Source: Blautia pseudococcoides (GTDB lineage Bacteria > Bacillota > Clostridia > Lachnospirales > Lachnospiraceae). From it: a DNA stretch of 64,000 nt. This document shows, piece after piece, positions 28,346 to 37,236 of this stretch (within the stretch, counting starts at the first letter, position 1; the number at the start of each line of letters is the position of its first letter). The notes beneath the pieces were generated by a model. It did no database searches, was not told the DNA's origin, and saw only the letters and a list, made by a program, of their open reading frames with translations. Both the position numbers and the translations under genes were made by a program. The stretch covers positions 2,955,001-3,019,000 of the forward strand of contig NZ_CP015405.2 of NCBI RefSeq assembly GCF_001689125.2. The letters are read 5' to 3'.

Positions 28346-28945
28346 CTATTTCTTATTTAGAACCCAATAAAATTTATACTGGCTGCCATTGTGTCCAATC
28401 AGCACATGATCCGATTTTTCATACTCCAGTTCCATCAATGCCCGAATGCGTTCTTTTGCCGCTGGTACCGCTTTCGTTGCCAACATCCGGCAGGAAAACA
28501 TGTCAAACGCCGGGGTGCCTATCTGCTGCAAAATTTCCGTTATTACATCCGCTTTTTCATAGTCACTCCGCAAATCCAGCCGCAGCAGCCCACAGTCTGT
28601 GAAATAATCATCCGAATCCCTATGGAATAACTCAACCGTTCCTATTACCTCTTCCTCTTTATGGCTGAAAATGCTCCATCTTACAAACCCTCTTCTTCCA
28701 TACTCCCAAAGCCAGTATCTGACTGCCTCCTTCATCCTCTCCAGGGATGTATAATGGAAGTCATCCCCGCCGCAATTATCACTGTTAAAAAACGAAACCG
28801 CCTGCTCATCCGAATAAACCTTCAGCAAATCCCCGGCGTCGTCTTCTGCAACCAGACGCAGGCAATAGTTTCCATCATCAAAAACCGGACAATCCTGATA
28901 CACATCCCCACAATTTCCAAGCAACGCTTTCACAAGTTCACTCAT
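28346..28945 (-). CDS. GNAT-family N-acetyltransferase
   Basis: A 199-residue protein starting at ATG 28945 (MSELVKAL) behind AAAGGATAA. It shows the GNAT layout: an N-terminal YCLRLVAEDDAGDLLKVY beta-alpha unit, a central VIGTVELFHR strand, then a motif-A-like region. The end reads KSDHVLIGHNGSQYKFYWVL. The acetyl-CoA loop is degenerate. It resembles RimJ/RimL-type members. The substrate is unknown. Confidence 0.65.
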   Translation of the reverse strand: MSELVKALLGNCGDVYQDCPVFDDGNYCLRLVAEDDAGDLLKVYSDEQAVSFFNSDNCGGDDFHYTSLERMKEAVRYWLWEYGRRGFVRWSIFSHKEEEVIGTVELFHRDSDDYFTDCGLLRLDLRSDYEKADVITEILQQIGTPAFDMFSCRMLATKAVPAAKERIRALMELEYEKSDHVLIGHNGSQYKFYWVLNKK

Positions 28946-29034
28946 CTTATTATCCTTTCTTCTTGGCGCCTCCATAAGCGCAAAACATTTTGTGTTCTAT
29001 AAAGCAACTCCATCATACCATGCTTCTGCGACAG

Positions 29035-29955
29035 CTATATGTCGTAATTAGATAAAAAATTTTGAGCTGTCCTGATCAGCTCGTTGCGATAAATCTCCGG
29101 CGAAATGATTTCCACATGGCTTCCCATGCTCAAAAGCAGCGCTTTCCAAAAACGCTCCCCCGGAGGAACCTGAATCCATATTCTTGCTTTTTCCCCTGAC
29201 CGTTCTTCTATTTTGCTGTCTGGAAAATATTCTTCCATCAGGCACGTATCTTTTTTATCAAAATCCACCTCCAGTGTTACACAAGTTTCACCATATGCCC
29301 TGTCTGAATGTTTAAGAAGTTCCTTTACCGCCGGATGTTTTCGATCAGACTTTCCCGGCGTAATCTGAAGTCTGCGGATTCGTGCAACTTTAAAAGTACG
29401 GTAAACCTCCTGCGGAACAGACCATGCGAACAAATACCAGGAATACCATTTATACTGCATGGCAAGAGGTTCAACCAGCCGCTGCGTTTCCCTTCCCTGT
29501 GCATCCCTGTAAAAGAATTCAACCAATGCATTTGCCTCAATTGCCTGCTCCAGTATTTGATTCCATTTCTGCACCTGTTGATTCTCTCTCGCGATTCCAA
29601 AATCAAAAAAGATACTCTGCTCCTGATTCCTGTCCAGAAGCAGATGATACTTTTCAATTAAACCCGCCAGCGTTTCATTTGCATACGAGGTTGCAAGGCT
29701 TTCCAGCGCCTGCCGGATCAACTGCTGTTCTTCCTGATGGATATTACAGTTTCTAACCCTATAGGACGGCAGGATGGAATATCCCCCGTTCTTCCCCTGA
29801 TTAGAATATACAGGAATGCCTGCCTCTGCAATGCTGACCATATCTCTCTGTATGGTTCGGACAGAAACATGGAACCGTTCCGCCAGGTCTCTGGCAGAAA
29901 CATTCTCATGATTTAAAAGATAAAAAACAATTTTCAACAGTCTATCTATTTTCAT
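29035..29955 (-). CDS. WYL-domain transcriptional regulator (YafY/DeoR-like)
   Basis: A 306-residue regulator with an N-terminal DeoR-like winged helix (SARDLAERFHVSVRTIQRD, residues 20-38), a central WYL domain (about 140-205, KWYSWYLFAW) and a WCX C-terminal extension. WYL proteins bind nucleic acids or nucleotides and control stress, defence or transporter genes. It is the last same-strand gene after the ABC-2 exporter, separated by a 350-nt gap of remnants, and may regulate it. A decayed copy of a related regulator lies at 35.5 kb. Confidence 0.85.
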   Translation of the reverse strand: MKIDRLLKIVFYLLNHENVSARDLAERFHVSVRTIQRDMVSIAEAGIPVYSNQGKNGGYSILPSYRVRNCNIHQEEQQLIRQALESLATSYANETLAGLIEKYHLLLDRNQEQSIFFDFGIARENQQVQKWNQILEQAIEANALVEFFYRDAQGRETQRLVEPLAMQYKWYSWYLFAWSVPQEVYRTFKVARIRRLQITPGKSDRKHPAVKELLKHSDRAYGETCVTLEVDFDKKDTCLMEEYFPDSKIEERSGEKARIWIQVPPGERFWKALLLSMGSHVEIISPEIYRNELIRTAQNFLSNYDI

Positions 29956-29959
29956 TTGT

Positions 29960-30255
29960 ACAATTCTCCATAATAATATCTATCCGCAATTTCCATGATC
30001 CTGGCTGCCACCTGTTCGGGTGTCATATGGGACGTCTACTTCCAATGATGCCTTGTCATAAACCACGTATTCTCCTCCAAATACCTGTTTGTCTGTTGCT
30101 TACTAAATCCAGTATAACAATCAGGTGTAAATTTTCCATTTACTTTTTATAAATATCCATTCATTTTTATCTTTTCTGCCAATATATCCATCTTACTTTC
30201 GGTTTGTAGCCAATCTTCTTATAAAATTCACTCTCGCCACCCGTCATACACAAAC
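29960..30255 (-). pseudogene. Short gene remnants, including a GNAT C-terminus
   Basis: Two short coherent pieces are seen. One at about 30185-30255 reads GGESEFYKKIGYKPKVRWI, a GNAT-like C-terminal end. Another at about 29960-30085 reads WFMTRHHWK, a stop, then MTPEQVAARIMEIADRYYY, of unknown origin. No intact gene is present in this gap. Confidence 0.35.
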
Positions 30256-30304
30256 TTCAATCTTATTGTACGAAAAACAGAATTGTCACACAAGTATCAA
30301 CTTA

Positions 30305-31096
30305 TCAACTGCTTGCACTTTCATATCTGTGTACTCCATATGTCCAAAAAGACAGTGCAATAAAAGTAAAAATACACACAATCACTACCCCGAAAATCAA
30401 TCCTTTTGCCGACAACGCCCCTATCAACGCCTGAGTTGGCAGTGTTGCGATCACACCATACGGTAATATAAAATAAAAAAAGAACTCATAGATTCCATCA
30501 AAAGCAATCCCCGGTATTTTCATGCACAGATCCATGGCTGTGTTCTCTATTTTCACCAGATTGTTTACCGAGAAGACAAAATAGGCAAAACACCGTAACA
30601 GAAGCTCCATATCGTAAAATAGTATGGTCATCAAAAGAACCATAACCAGATATCCAATGGCATTCACATAGGAAAGATTCATTCCGCTTTCTCTCACTCC
30701 ATATCCAATGATACATGCACTGAATAGCAGAAGCGGTATGGCGCCTGGATTTACTTTTTCAAAAGTAATCCGCAAAAGTGGATTCACTGGTTTGGTCAGA
30801 TATAAATCCAATTCCCCGGTCTGTATTTTCTCAGGTATGGAAATCACCCCAAAAAAGAAGATTACCATATTTATAGAATCTATCAGTGAAAAGGTTCCAA
30901 TAAAAATAAGTATTTCTCCATGTCCCCATCCACGGATATTTTCTATATGTCCGTAAATCGCTTCAAAAGCAAAAAGCTGAACCAGAAAATAACTGGTGTT
31001 GATAAAAAACGGGCCAAAGAATCCCAATCGGAAAGTCATGATATGGGATAGTCTTAATTTGATCAGTTCCGATATAAATTTAATATTATTTTTCAT
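30305..31096 (-). CDS. ABC-2 family transporter permease (DUF990-like), second subunit
   Basis: A 263-residue membrane protein with six predicted helices. It has the ABC-2 family signature region (IENIRGWGHGEILIFIGTF) typical of the DUF990-type permease pairs. Its ATG overlaps the stop of the upstream permease by 4 nt, so the pair is translationally coupled. With the ATPase upstream it forms a three-gene exporter. In related systems the cargo is unknown or is an antibiotic or peptide. Confidence 0.82.
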   Translation of the reverse strand: MKNNIKFISELIKLRLSHIMTFRLGFFGPFFINTSYFLVQLFAFEAIYGHIENIRGWGHGEILIFIGTFSLIDSINMVIFFFGVISIPEKIQTGELDLYLTKPVNPLLRITFEKVNPGAIPLLLFSACIIGYGVRESGMNLSYVNAIGYLVMVLLMTILFYDMELLLRCFAYFVFSVNNLVKIENTAMDLCMKIPGIAFDGIYEFFFYFILPYGVIATLPTQALIGALSAKGLIFGVVIVCIFTFIALSFWTYGVHRYESASS

Positions 31097-31887
31097 ATTC
31101 CTGCTCCATCATATTTGATTCGATAATGATCATAAACTGCCTGATTTAAAACAAAAAAGACAATACACCACATGCTTAAAACCATTAAGCCTGTGAATGC
31201 TTCCTTCTCACATTTCCCGATAAACAACATACTTGGGAGGTATGTAACATAATAGAAAGGCAAAAATCTCATACCTTCTATGAACCATTCCGGTAAAAGT
31301 GCAAGGGGAATCACCGCCCCGGTGACAAATGCTGAAAAGTTGTCTTTTATCATGAGAAAGGTGCTGATCTCCTCAAATTTCAAAGTCAAAATCCCAAGAA
31401 AGTAATTCAGCTCCGCCATAAACAACAGTCCTAAAATAACCATGACGCTTCCGCATAACAGTATCTTTAAATTAGCTGTATGCACAAATGGAATCCGGAA
31501 CAAATAAAACCACAGAACCGTTGTCAAAAGACCAATGCCTGCTGAAAATGCAATCTTCCCGGCCTCCATCGCCACAAAATACCCCTGTGTCTGTACCGGT
31601 ATCACCATATATTTTGAAAATGTACCATTTCTCAACATTCCGGTCATCTGCTGGCTGATTTCAGCGGATTTCTCAAGTTGGAACAGATAGGAACTTACAA
31701 TGTAGTAAGAGATCATAGCCTGAAAGCCAAGTCCCGCTATCTGCTCCTTTCCTTCAAACAGAATACTCCATAAGATCCATGCAAACAATATCTTCGCCAC
31801 CGCCAATATCACATCAACAAAGGTATCCGACCTCCAGATTAACTGTGCTTTCATGTATGCATTAGCGATTTCCAAATATTTCTTCAT
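31093..31887 (-). CDS. ABC-2 family transporter permease (DUF990-like), first subunit
   Basis: A 264-residue membrane protein with six predicted helices, paralogous in fold to the next subunit. It begins 3 nt after the ATPase stop codon and overlaps the next permease. The two permeases would form a heterodimeric channel energised by the ATPase homodimer. Nothing in the sequence defines the substrate. Confidence 0.82.
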   Translation of the reverse strand: MKKYLEIANAYMKAQLIWRSDTFVDVILAVAKILFAWILWSILFEGKEQIAGLGFQAMISYYIVSSYLFQLEKSAEISQQMTGMLRNGTFSKYMVIPVQTQGYFVAMEAGKIAFSAGIGLLTTVLWFYLFRIPFVHTANLKILLCGSVMVILGLLFMAELNYFLGILTLKFEEISTFLMIKDNFSAFVTGAVIPLALLPEWFIEGMRFLPFYYVTYLPSMLFIGKCEKEAFTGLMVLSMWCIVFFVLNQAVYDHYRIKYDGAGI

Positions 31888-31890
31888 GTC

Positions 31891-32862
31891 CTATACCCCC
31901 TTATAGATGCGTTCTACAACAGAACCAATTTCTTCTTCCTCCATTCCAATATCCCGAATCGGATAATGTCCGATATAAAATTCCAGAACTTTTTCTGCGT
32001 TCTGTTTTGGTATTTCAAGCACCAGTTTGTCATTCTCTTTTTCTAATACCCTGCAATATTCCGGTATATCAGGTTCTACGCTGTGCTCAAAGTATATCGT
32101 CATTCTCTTACTTTTTTGATAGTGCTCGAATAATAAATCCGTATCGCCATCATATATTTTTCTGCCGTGATTCACTACTATAGAACGTTTACACAACACC
32201 TTAATATCCTCCATATAATGCGAAGTCAGCAGAATCGTCGTTCCTCTTGATTCATTCACATCTTTTAAGAAAGTCCGGATCTGTTTACCTGCCACAGCGT
32301 CCAGTCCAATGGTCGGCTCATCCAGAAACAATATTTTCGGATTATGAAGCAATGCAACAATCAGTTCCATCTTCATCCTTTCTCCCAGGGATAAGGTCCT
32401 TACCTGTACATTCATAAGCTCCCGTACCTGGAACAAATCCACAAAAAACTCTTTGTTTCTCTTATACTCATCTTCCGGGATACGATATATTTCTTTAAAT
32501 AACCTCAATGTATCCTCCGCTGTCAGTTCAAAAAACAACTGGCTTTTTTGCCCCATAACTACCGCATACTGCTGCTTAAATGCTTTCTCTAATTTATTCG
32601 GATAAAATCCCATAACCTGTATCTTGCCGCTTGTGGGTGCAATGATACCAGACAGCATTTTCACCAATGTCGTTTTACCTGCTCCGTTGGGCCCAATCAG
32701 ACCTACAAACTCACCCTCATTCACATGAATATCAAAATCATCTACCGCAATTTTTTCTTCATATTCTCTGTGAAACAGGCCCTTAATACTTCCAGTCAAG
32801 CCCTCCTGCTTTTTGTACCGTTTATACCTTTTCGTTAAATTTTCTGTCCCGATAATCTCCAT
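31891..32862 (-). CDS. ABC transporter ATP-binding protein
   Basis: A 323-residue nucleotide-binding subunit. It carries Walker A GPNGAGKTT, signature LSLGERMK, Walker B ILFLDEPTIGLD and the switch His in TSHYM. A C-terminal extension of about 80 residues (after residue 240) is typical of the DrrA/CcmA-like exporters of the DUF990 group. ATG 32862 is preferred over an in-frame TTG 6 nt upstream because GGAGG lies 8 nt before the ATG. First gene of the exporter operon, with a terminator-like hairpin in its leader. Confidence 0.9.
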   Translation of the reverse strand: MEIIGTENLTKRYKRYKKQEGLTGSIKGLFHREYEEKIAVDDFDIHVNEGEFVGLIGPNGAGKTTLVKMLSGIIAPTSGKIQVMGFYPNKLEKAFKQQYAVVMGQKSQLFFELTAEDTLRLFKEIYRIPEDEYKRNKEFFVDLFQVRELMNVQVRTLSLGERMKMELIVALLHNPKILFLDEPTIGLDAVAGKQIRTFLKDVNESRGTTILLTSHYMEDIKVLCKRSIVVNHGRKIYDGDTDLLFEHYQKSKRMTIYFEHSVEPDIPEYCRVLEKENDKLVLEIPKQNAEKVLEFYIGHYPIRDIGMEEEEIGSVVERIYKGV

Positions 32863-32911
32863 CTCCAAAACCTCCAGTTGAAATATTGTTCACCAAACAA
32901 TAAAGAAGCAT

Positions 32912-32955
32912 AAAAAAACGTGGTTTCTGCCTATTATACATAGACTGAAACCACG
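32912..32955 (-). promoter_or_regulatory. Intrinsic terminator in the ABC operon leader, possible attenuator
   Basis: On the minus strand CGTGGTTTC (32955-32947) pairs perfectly with GAAACCACG (32927-32919) and is followed at once by TTTTTTT, 50 nt before the ABC ATPase start. It could end upstream transcripts or act as a conditional attenuator for the exporter. Confidence 0.6.
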
Positions 32956-33051
32956 GATTCAGATATCTTAGATGATGTAAAAAAGCAGGACATTCCCTTA
33001 AAAGAGAATCAGCAATATCCTGAAAGACACAGCCCATTTGTTCGCAGAAAT

Positions 33052-33080
33052 AAAAAAAGCATGACTACCACAGTCATACT
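33052..33080 (-). terminator. Intrinsic terminator
   Basis: On the minus strand AGTATGACT and AGTCATGCT form a 9-bp stem with one mismatch, followed by a seven-T run. It may end transcripts coming from the VOC gene. Between 32863 and 33505 no gene is seen; a 71-codon frame at 32822-33037 is more likely leader RNA than protein. Confidence 0.6.
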
Positions 33081-33409
33081 TTCCCCGCTTTTTTAATCCA
33101 TCATAATAAGACAATCATTCCCGGTGTACGCAGTATTCTGTAAGGCAGAAACAACCAGCATCCCATGATGCCGAAAAGGGTAACACAAAAAAAACACTAT
33201 ATTCAGTGCTTACCCTCTTATAAAATTTAGTTGTTCTTTGTCCTTACAGAAACAATTAACATCCACATACCTACTCTTTCTTGAAATATATTTTTATATT
33301 AGCTTGTAACTTTCCCAATGTCAATCATTATTTTGTTTGGAGCGAATCTTTTGGGAAAAGTCAAAAGAAATTCGGGATCCGTTTCGTTACTACCTATGCT
33401 GCTATCGCA

Positions 33410-33495
33410 GCTTGTCCGGTGAGGGCAGGCCCCCTCGGACACAAGCAAGTCCCCCACCCCCACGTTCGTCTTTGCAACTTAGAAGCGGGGGACTT
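33410..33495 (+). mobile_element. Probable IS200/IS605-type element end (remnant)
   Basis: Two strong hairpins stand together: a GCTTGT...ACAAGC stem (33410-33446) and AAGTCCCCC (33447-33455) paired with GGGGGACTT (33487-33495). GC-rich structured ends with AAGCGGGGGACTT are familiar from the right ends, with overlapping guide RNA, of TnpB-encoding IS605-family elements. No tnpA or tnpB is left. The assignment rests on this resemblance. Confidence 0.4.
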
Positions 33496-33505
33496 CCTGG
33501 ATAGG

Positions 33506-33940
33506 TTAAAATTGCAGCATACCTTTTTCGTCATACTTAAAATCAGGCCCCCATGCTACTTCCCAGTAATATCCATCCAAATCCTTGAAATATGCATGAT
33601 AGCCGCCCCAAAATACCTCCTGCGGTTCTTTCACAATCGTTCCCCCTGCAGTTCTAACCAATTCAATGATCTTATCAACTTCATCCTTATTTTCCACATT
33701 ATATGTTAATGTAATACCACCAAATCCGTTTCCAATTTGCGGTGGATTATCCCCATTTATATCTTTTGCTAACAAATCCAAGGGAAATAATTCAAATTTT
33801 GTTCCTGGCGTATGGAAAAAGCATACATATGGATTGTCTTCTTTGCAATCCGTTTTATAACCCAAACCATCCCGGTAGAATTTTATTGCTTTCTCCATAC
33901 TTCTTACACCTAAACATATACATGTTATCTTATTCATCAT
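33506..33940 (-). CDS. VOC-family (glyoxalase/bleomycin-resistance-like) protein
   Basis: A 144-residue two-module vicinal-oxygen-chelate protein. Metal-type positions include the Glu in KFELFPLD and YYWEVAWGPDF near the end, with the conserved FKDLDGYYWEV strand. Such small VOC proteins are isomerases, dioxygenase-like enzymes or drug-binding resistance proteins; which one applies here is not clear. ATG overlaps the TGA of the upstream broken MFS gene (ATGA), so it is at the end of a former operon with Tag. Confidence 0.8.
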   Translation of the reverse strand: MMNKITCICLGVRSMEKAIKFYRDGLGYKTDCKEDNPYVCFFHTPGTKFELFPLDLLAKDINGDNPPQIGNGFGGITLTYNVENKDEVDKIIELVRTAGGTIVKEPQEVFWGGYHAYFKDLDGYYWEVAWGPDFKYDEKGMLQF

Positions 33941-34854
33941 AAATACCTTCCTTCTGTAACTTCCGCCATTGTACTCTTTCCCGCAGCCGGAATTCCTGTA
34001 GCCAAATTCATGACTGTCAGCATAATACTTGCGGCCAGGCAGCCTGCCGCCATAAATGCGGATATGATTCCTACTGCCATTTCGTTATTGCCCGTTCTGG
34101 CAAGAATCAACGGAGAATACATACTGTCAAAGGAAATAGCCCCCGTAAATTCCAGTACACTGTACATCAATAACAGCACCAGGATTCCCTGATTGGTTTT
34201 TAAAAAGGATACTCCACCCTTTATACTCCCGACGATTTCGCCAAAAGATGCTTTTTGCTCTTTCTTTATAATATCTGGTATCCTGACAAACAGAAGCAAT
34301 ACTATAAATGCAAATAAAAACGTCCCTAAATCTATAACAATAATAAATCCCAATCCTCCAACGCTTAGAAGTCCTGCCGCCAGAACCGGTGTCAGTATTC
34401 CAGCAATCGAGCTGACTACAGACTGTATGCCGCCAACTCTTGCATAGTCCTTTGGATTCACCAGCAAAGTTACTGCTACCTGTGACGCCGGATTTTGAAA
34501 AGCATTCATGAAGCCATTGATCATATTCACCACACATAGAATCCAAAGTTCCAAACTACCACTTAGAAAACAACCTAAAATGATAATTGAACATACGGCA
34601 GCAACGGAATCGCAGACCAGCATAATTTATTTCTTATTTACGTTGTCTACAACGGCACTGCCAACCAGACTCACAATAAGATATGGTACCGTACTGCAAA
34701 CGGCAAGCAAAGAGGAGGCCTTAACCTGACTGCCCTTTGTATATGCCCAAATAATCAATGCGAAGCTTGTCATGTTCGTTCCAAGCTGTGATACCGTCTG
34801 ACCTGCAAACAGCAATACGAAATCCCGGATCCCCCCTTCTTCTCTTCTAATCAT
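33937..34854 (-). pseudogene. Broken MFS transporter, truncated and joined to a kinase fragment
   Basis: A 305-codon frame encodes the first two thirds of an MFS drug-type transporter. A single in-frame TAA (34627-34629) interrupts it after VVDNVNKK. The C-terminal helices are missing. Instead the frame runs into NLATGIPAAGKSTMAEV, a P-loop that looks like the start of an unrelated small kinase, and stops. Two independent lesions make it non-functional. It begins 8 nt inside the end of tag. Confidence 0.75.
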
Positions 34855-35437
34855 TGATATACCTCACATTTCCCATATGTATTAATTTCCCATACATATA
34901 GCACTGAGGAGAATGGTCATTTATGATTCCGCAGGCCTGCAAATGTGAAAACACAGTAATCGAACCTAAATATTTAAATCCTCTTTTTTTCAAATCTTTA
35001 CTTATCTGATCTGACAACGCATTTCTTACCTCTCCCTGTCCGTTATGATGTTTTACATAGATCAAACTTTCGTAATTGGAGTATGACCATATATATTTAT
35101 CAAAGCTTCCGAATTCTTCGATAATCCGCAGAAATGCCTTTGCATTTCCTATAACAGCCTCTATCTTTCTTCTGGATTTTATCATGCCCTCTTCATTCAT
35201 AATCCTGATAATATCCTGTTCTGAATACTTCGCAATCTGATGAAAATCAAAATCAGCAAAGCATTTCCGAAAGATATCACGTTTTTTTAGCATCATTGTC
35301 CAGTTCAGTCCGCATTGCATGACTTCCATAGAAATATACTCAAAATGCTTTCTGTCATCGTGAAGTGGAATCCCCCACTCTTCGTCATGATATTTTTGTA
35401 CGATACCGCCGTCACAGCACCAACTGCATCTGTCCAT
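34847..35437 (-). CDS. tag: DNA-3-methyladenine glycosylase I
   Basis: A 196-residue constitutive alkylation-repair glycosylase that removes 3-methyladenine. The zinc site characteristic of Tag is intact: Cys4 and His17 at the N-terminus (MDRCSWC, QKYHDEEWG) and the HxxxC of NDHSPQCY near the end. ATG 35437 follows GGAGG; a longer in-frame start is rejected. Its stop overlaps the start of the broken MFS gene, so it heads a tag-MFS-VOC operon. Confidence 0.93.
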   Translation of the reverse strand: MDRCSWCCDGGIVQKYHDEEWGIPLHDDRKHFEYISMEVMQCGLNWTMMLKKRDIFRKCFADFDFHQIAKYSEQDIIRIMNEEGMIKSRRKIEAVIGNAKAFLRIIEEFGSFDKYIWSYSNYESLIYVKHHNGQGEVRNALSDQISKDLKKRGFKYLGSITVFSHLQACGIINDHSPQCYMYGKLIHMGNVRYIND

Positions 35438-35496
35438 GGAAAACCTCCTCAAAATTTTTCCAACATTATACAATAAATTGGCGACAACTATATACA

Positions 35497-35705
35497 TAAT
35501 CATATAAAAAATTTTGAGCTGTTGCTATCAGCTCCTTCCTATAATGATCCGGCCCTATCACCTTCACTCTGCTGCCAAAACTCAGCAGTAACGCTTTCTA
35601 CAATCTTTCCTTTGCCGGAACATCAATGATAAATTCTGCATGCCTTATCATCAATCTTTTCTATCGGACAGTCAGGAAAATATTCTTTTATCAGTGCACC
35701 ATTTT
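35497..35705 (-). pseudogene. C-terminal remnant of a second WYL regulator
   Basis: Across two frames the sequence reads LIKEYFPDCPIEKIDDKA and then KALLLSFGSRVKVIGP and RKELIATAQNFLYDY. It lines up closely with the end of the intact WYL regulator at 29-30 kb (EEYFPDSKIEE, KALLLSMGSHVEIISP, RNELIRTAQNFL). A frameshift and a TAG at the WKALLL tryptophan show decay. Confidence 0.7.
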
Positions 35706-35929
35706 ATAATATGCATTTACATACCGCACATAAAGCATTTCATTCTCTACTGTTGCAAATGCAATAACCGTATCTTTCCCAGAACGTTCTATCATTATCT
35801 TTTCAGCTAGTATACTCCATTTTTTCACAGCATTTTCTCCTTTTTTAGTTCCGATTTTCCAATTTGGGTAAATGGAAGGCTGTTTCAGTTTATCTAAATC
35901 TTCAAGGTAACTTAAAGCACTCAGTTCTC
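35691..35929 (-). pseudogene. Remnant of a pyridoxamine-phosphate-oxidase-like flavoprotein
   Basis: A coherent frame reads AEKIMIERSGKDTVIAFATV and then ENEMLYVRYVNAYYK before stopping. This resembles the N-terminus of small PNPOx-fold flavin proteins common in Clostridia. The rest of the domain is gone; the frame runs into the WYL remnant. Confidence 0.45.
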
Positions 35930-35975
35930 AGACACATAATGCCAACAGCGACATAAGCCTTATCTTTCTTTCATT

Positions 35976-36572
35976 TCAATTTGAAAGTAACGCTATTATT
36001 GCACTCTTAATTTGTTGCTTAAAGACGGTAAAATTTAATTCACTGTGGGAAAATACGGAGTTTTCTTGTCTTAATGTGTCAACCAAAACACAACAGGCAT
36101 AAATTTTTTCGTGAATGTTATCATGAATAATTCCGTTTTCTCCTAAAATTTCTATGACTTTTGAAAAGTATTTACTTTCAGAAGCAGAGAAATGATGTTT
36201 AATTTCTTCGTCATCTATTATCATCATTCTTAATTGACCTAAAGTACGACCAGAATTTGCATACAATTCAAGATATGCAGCTATCCAACCGTCAACGAAG
36301 CTTGATAAATTAAATGGAGATATTTTTTCCAGTTCTCTAAATAAACGGTCTGAAAGGTTATCAAGATAATTTTCAAATGACGCAATATATATTTCTCTCT
36401 TATCCTTAAAGTAGCTATAAACGGCTCCTGTTGAAACTCCTGCCCGCTTTGCAATTTCAATCGTATTTGTTTTGTAATATCCTTTTTCAGTAAAAAGCTC
36501 AAATCCGGCAGTTAGAATTTTTTGTTTTTTTTCAATAGAACGTTTTTGGATAGGTACTCTTGTATCAGCCAT
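35976..36572 (-). CDS. TetR-family transcriptional repressor
   Basis: A 198-residue TetR regulator. The N-terminal helix-turn-helix (about residues 12-58) includes TIEIAKRAGVSTGAVYSYF, and the rest is a helical ligand-binding domain without a recognisable ligand signature. GAGGTG precedes the ATG. It is divergent from a nitroreductase gene, with a perfect 9-bp inverted repeat just after that gene's promoter. This arrangement predicts that it represses the nitroreductase and responds to an electrophile or drug. Confidence 0.88.
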   Translation of the reverse strand: MADTRVPIQKRSIEKKQKILTAGFELFTEKGYYKTNTIEIAKRAGVSTGAVYSYFKDKREIYIASFENYLDNLSDRLFRELEKISPFNLSSFVDGWIAAYLELYANSGRTLGQLRMMIIDDEEIKHHFSASESKYFSKVIEILGENGIIHDNIHEKIYACCVLVDTLRQENSVFSHSELNFTVFKQQIKSAIIALLSN

Positions 36573-36646
36573 ATTTTCACCTCATTTTTATTATAGGCGT
36601 TGAATTAGAAAAGGTCAATAGAATGTGAAGTTTTATTCTCATTATC

Positions 36647-36700
36647 TTGACACCCGTTAGACATAGTGCTATTATAAAACATGAAATTTTATTCATGTTT
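36647..36700 (+). promoter_or_regulatory. Nitroreductase promoter and TetR operator
   Basis: TTGACA (36647-36652), 17-nt spacer and TATTAT (36670-36675) form a near-consensus promoter. AAACATGAA (36677-36685) and TTCATGTTT (36692-36700) form a perfect inverted repeat with 6-nt spacer overlapping the expected transcription start. Confidence 0.72.
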
Positions 36701-36714
36701 GAAAGGAGAAAAAA

Positions 36715-37236
36715 ATGAATTTCCTAACATTAGCAAAGCAACGCTGCACAACTCGTGGATTTAACGAGCAAAAAATATCCGACGCAGATTTAGGGCAAAT
36801 ACTATGTGCAGGCAGAGTTGCTCCAACTGCTTGTAATAAGCAGCCACAAAGAATTGTAGTTGTCAGGCGAGAAGAAAACATAGCAAAAATACGAAAAGCA
36901 TATCAGACTTTTGGCTCATCATGTGTTTTAATTGTTTGTCGTGATAGAAGAAATGAGCTTATTCGCCCCTATGATAAAAAATGCTCTGGTGATTTAGATA
37001 TAGGGATTATTTGCGACCACATGATGTTAGAAGCAAGAGAATTGAATATTGGAAGTGTAATGGTAGGATTATTTGACCCTGCTATTATCAGAGAGGGATT
37101 TAATATTCCAGAATACATAGAACCCACAGCGTTATTATTTTTAGGTTATCCTAACAATGGTTTTTTAAGCCCGGAACGTCATGAAACGGCACGAAAGCCA
37201 TTAAACGAAACCGTTTTCTATGAGACATATATATAG
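36715..37236 (+). CDS. Nitroreductase-family flavoprotein
   Basis: A 173-residue small nitroreductase with FMN-binding features: the N-terminal RCTTRGF basic loop, APTACNKQPQR (residues about 41-51) and the C-terminal LFLGYP. These enzymes reduce nitro compounds, quinones or other electrophiles with NAD(P)H. AAAGGAG lies before ATG. The gene is preceded by a strong promoter with a palindromic site for the divergent TetR protein, so it is probably substrate-inducible. Confidence 0.88.
   Translation: MNFLTLAKQRCTTRGFNEQKISDADLGQILCAGRVAPTACNKQPQRIVVVRREENIAKIRKAYQTFGSSCVLIVCRDRRNELIRPYDKKCSGDLDIGIICDHMMLEARELNIGSVMVGLFDPAIIREGFNIPEYIEPTALLFLGYPNNGFLSPERHETARKPLNETVFYETYI

Noticed and set aside
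32822..33037. 71-codon minus-strand frame before the ABC ATPase
   Set aside because: It has no recognisable product and spans a terminator; a leader peptide is possible but a real gene is not supported.
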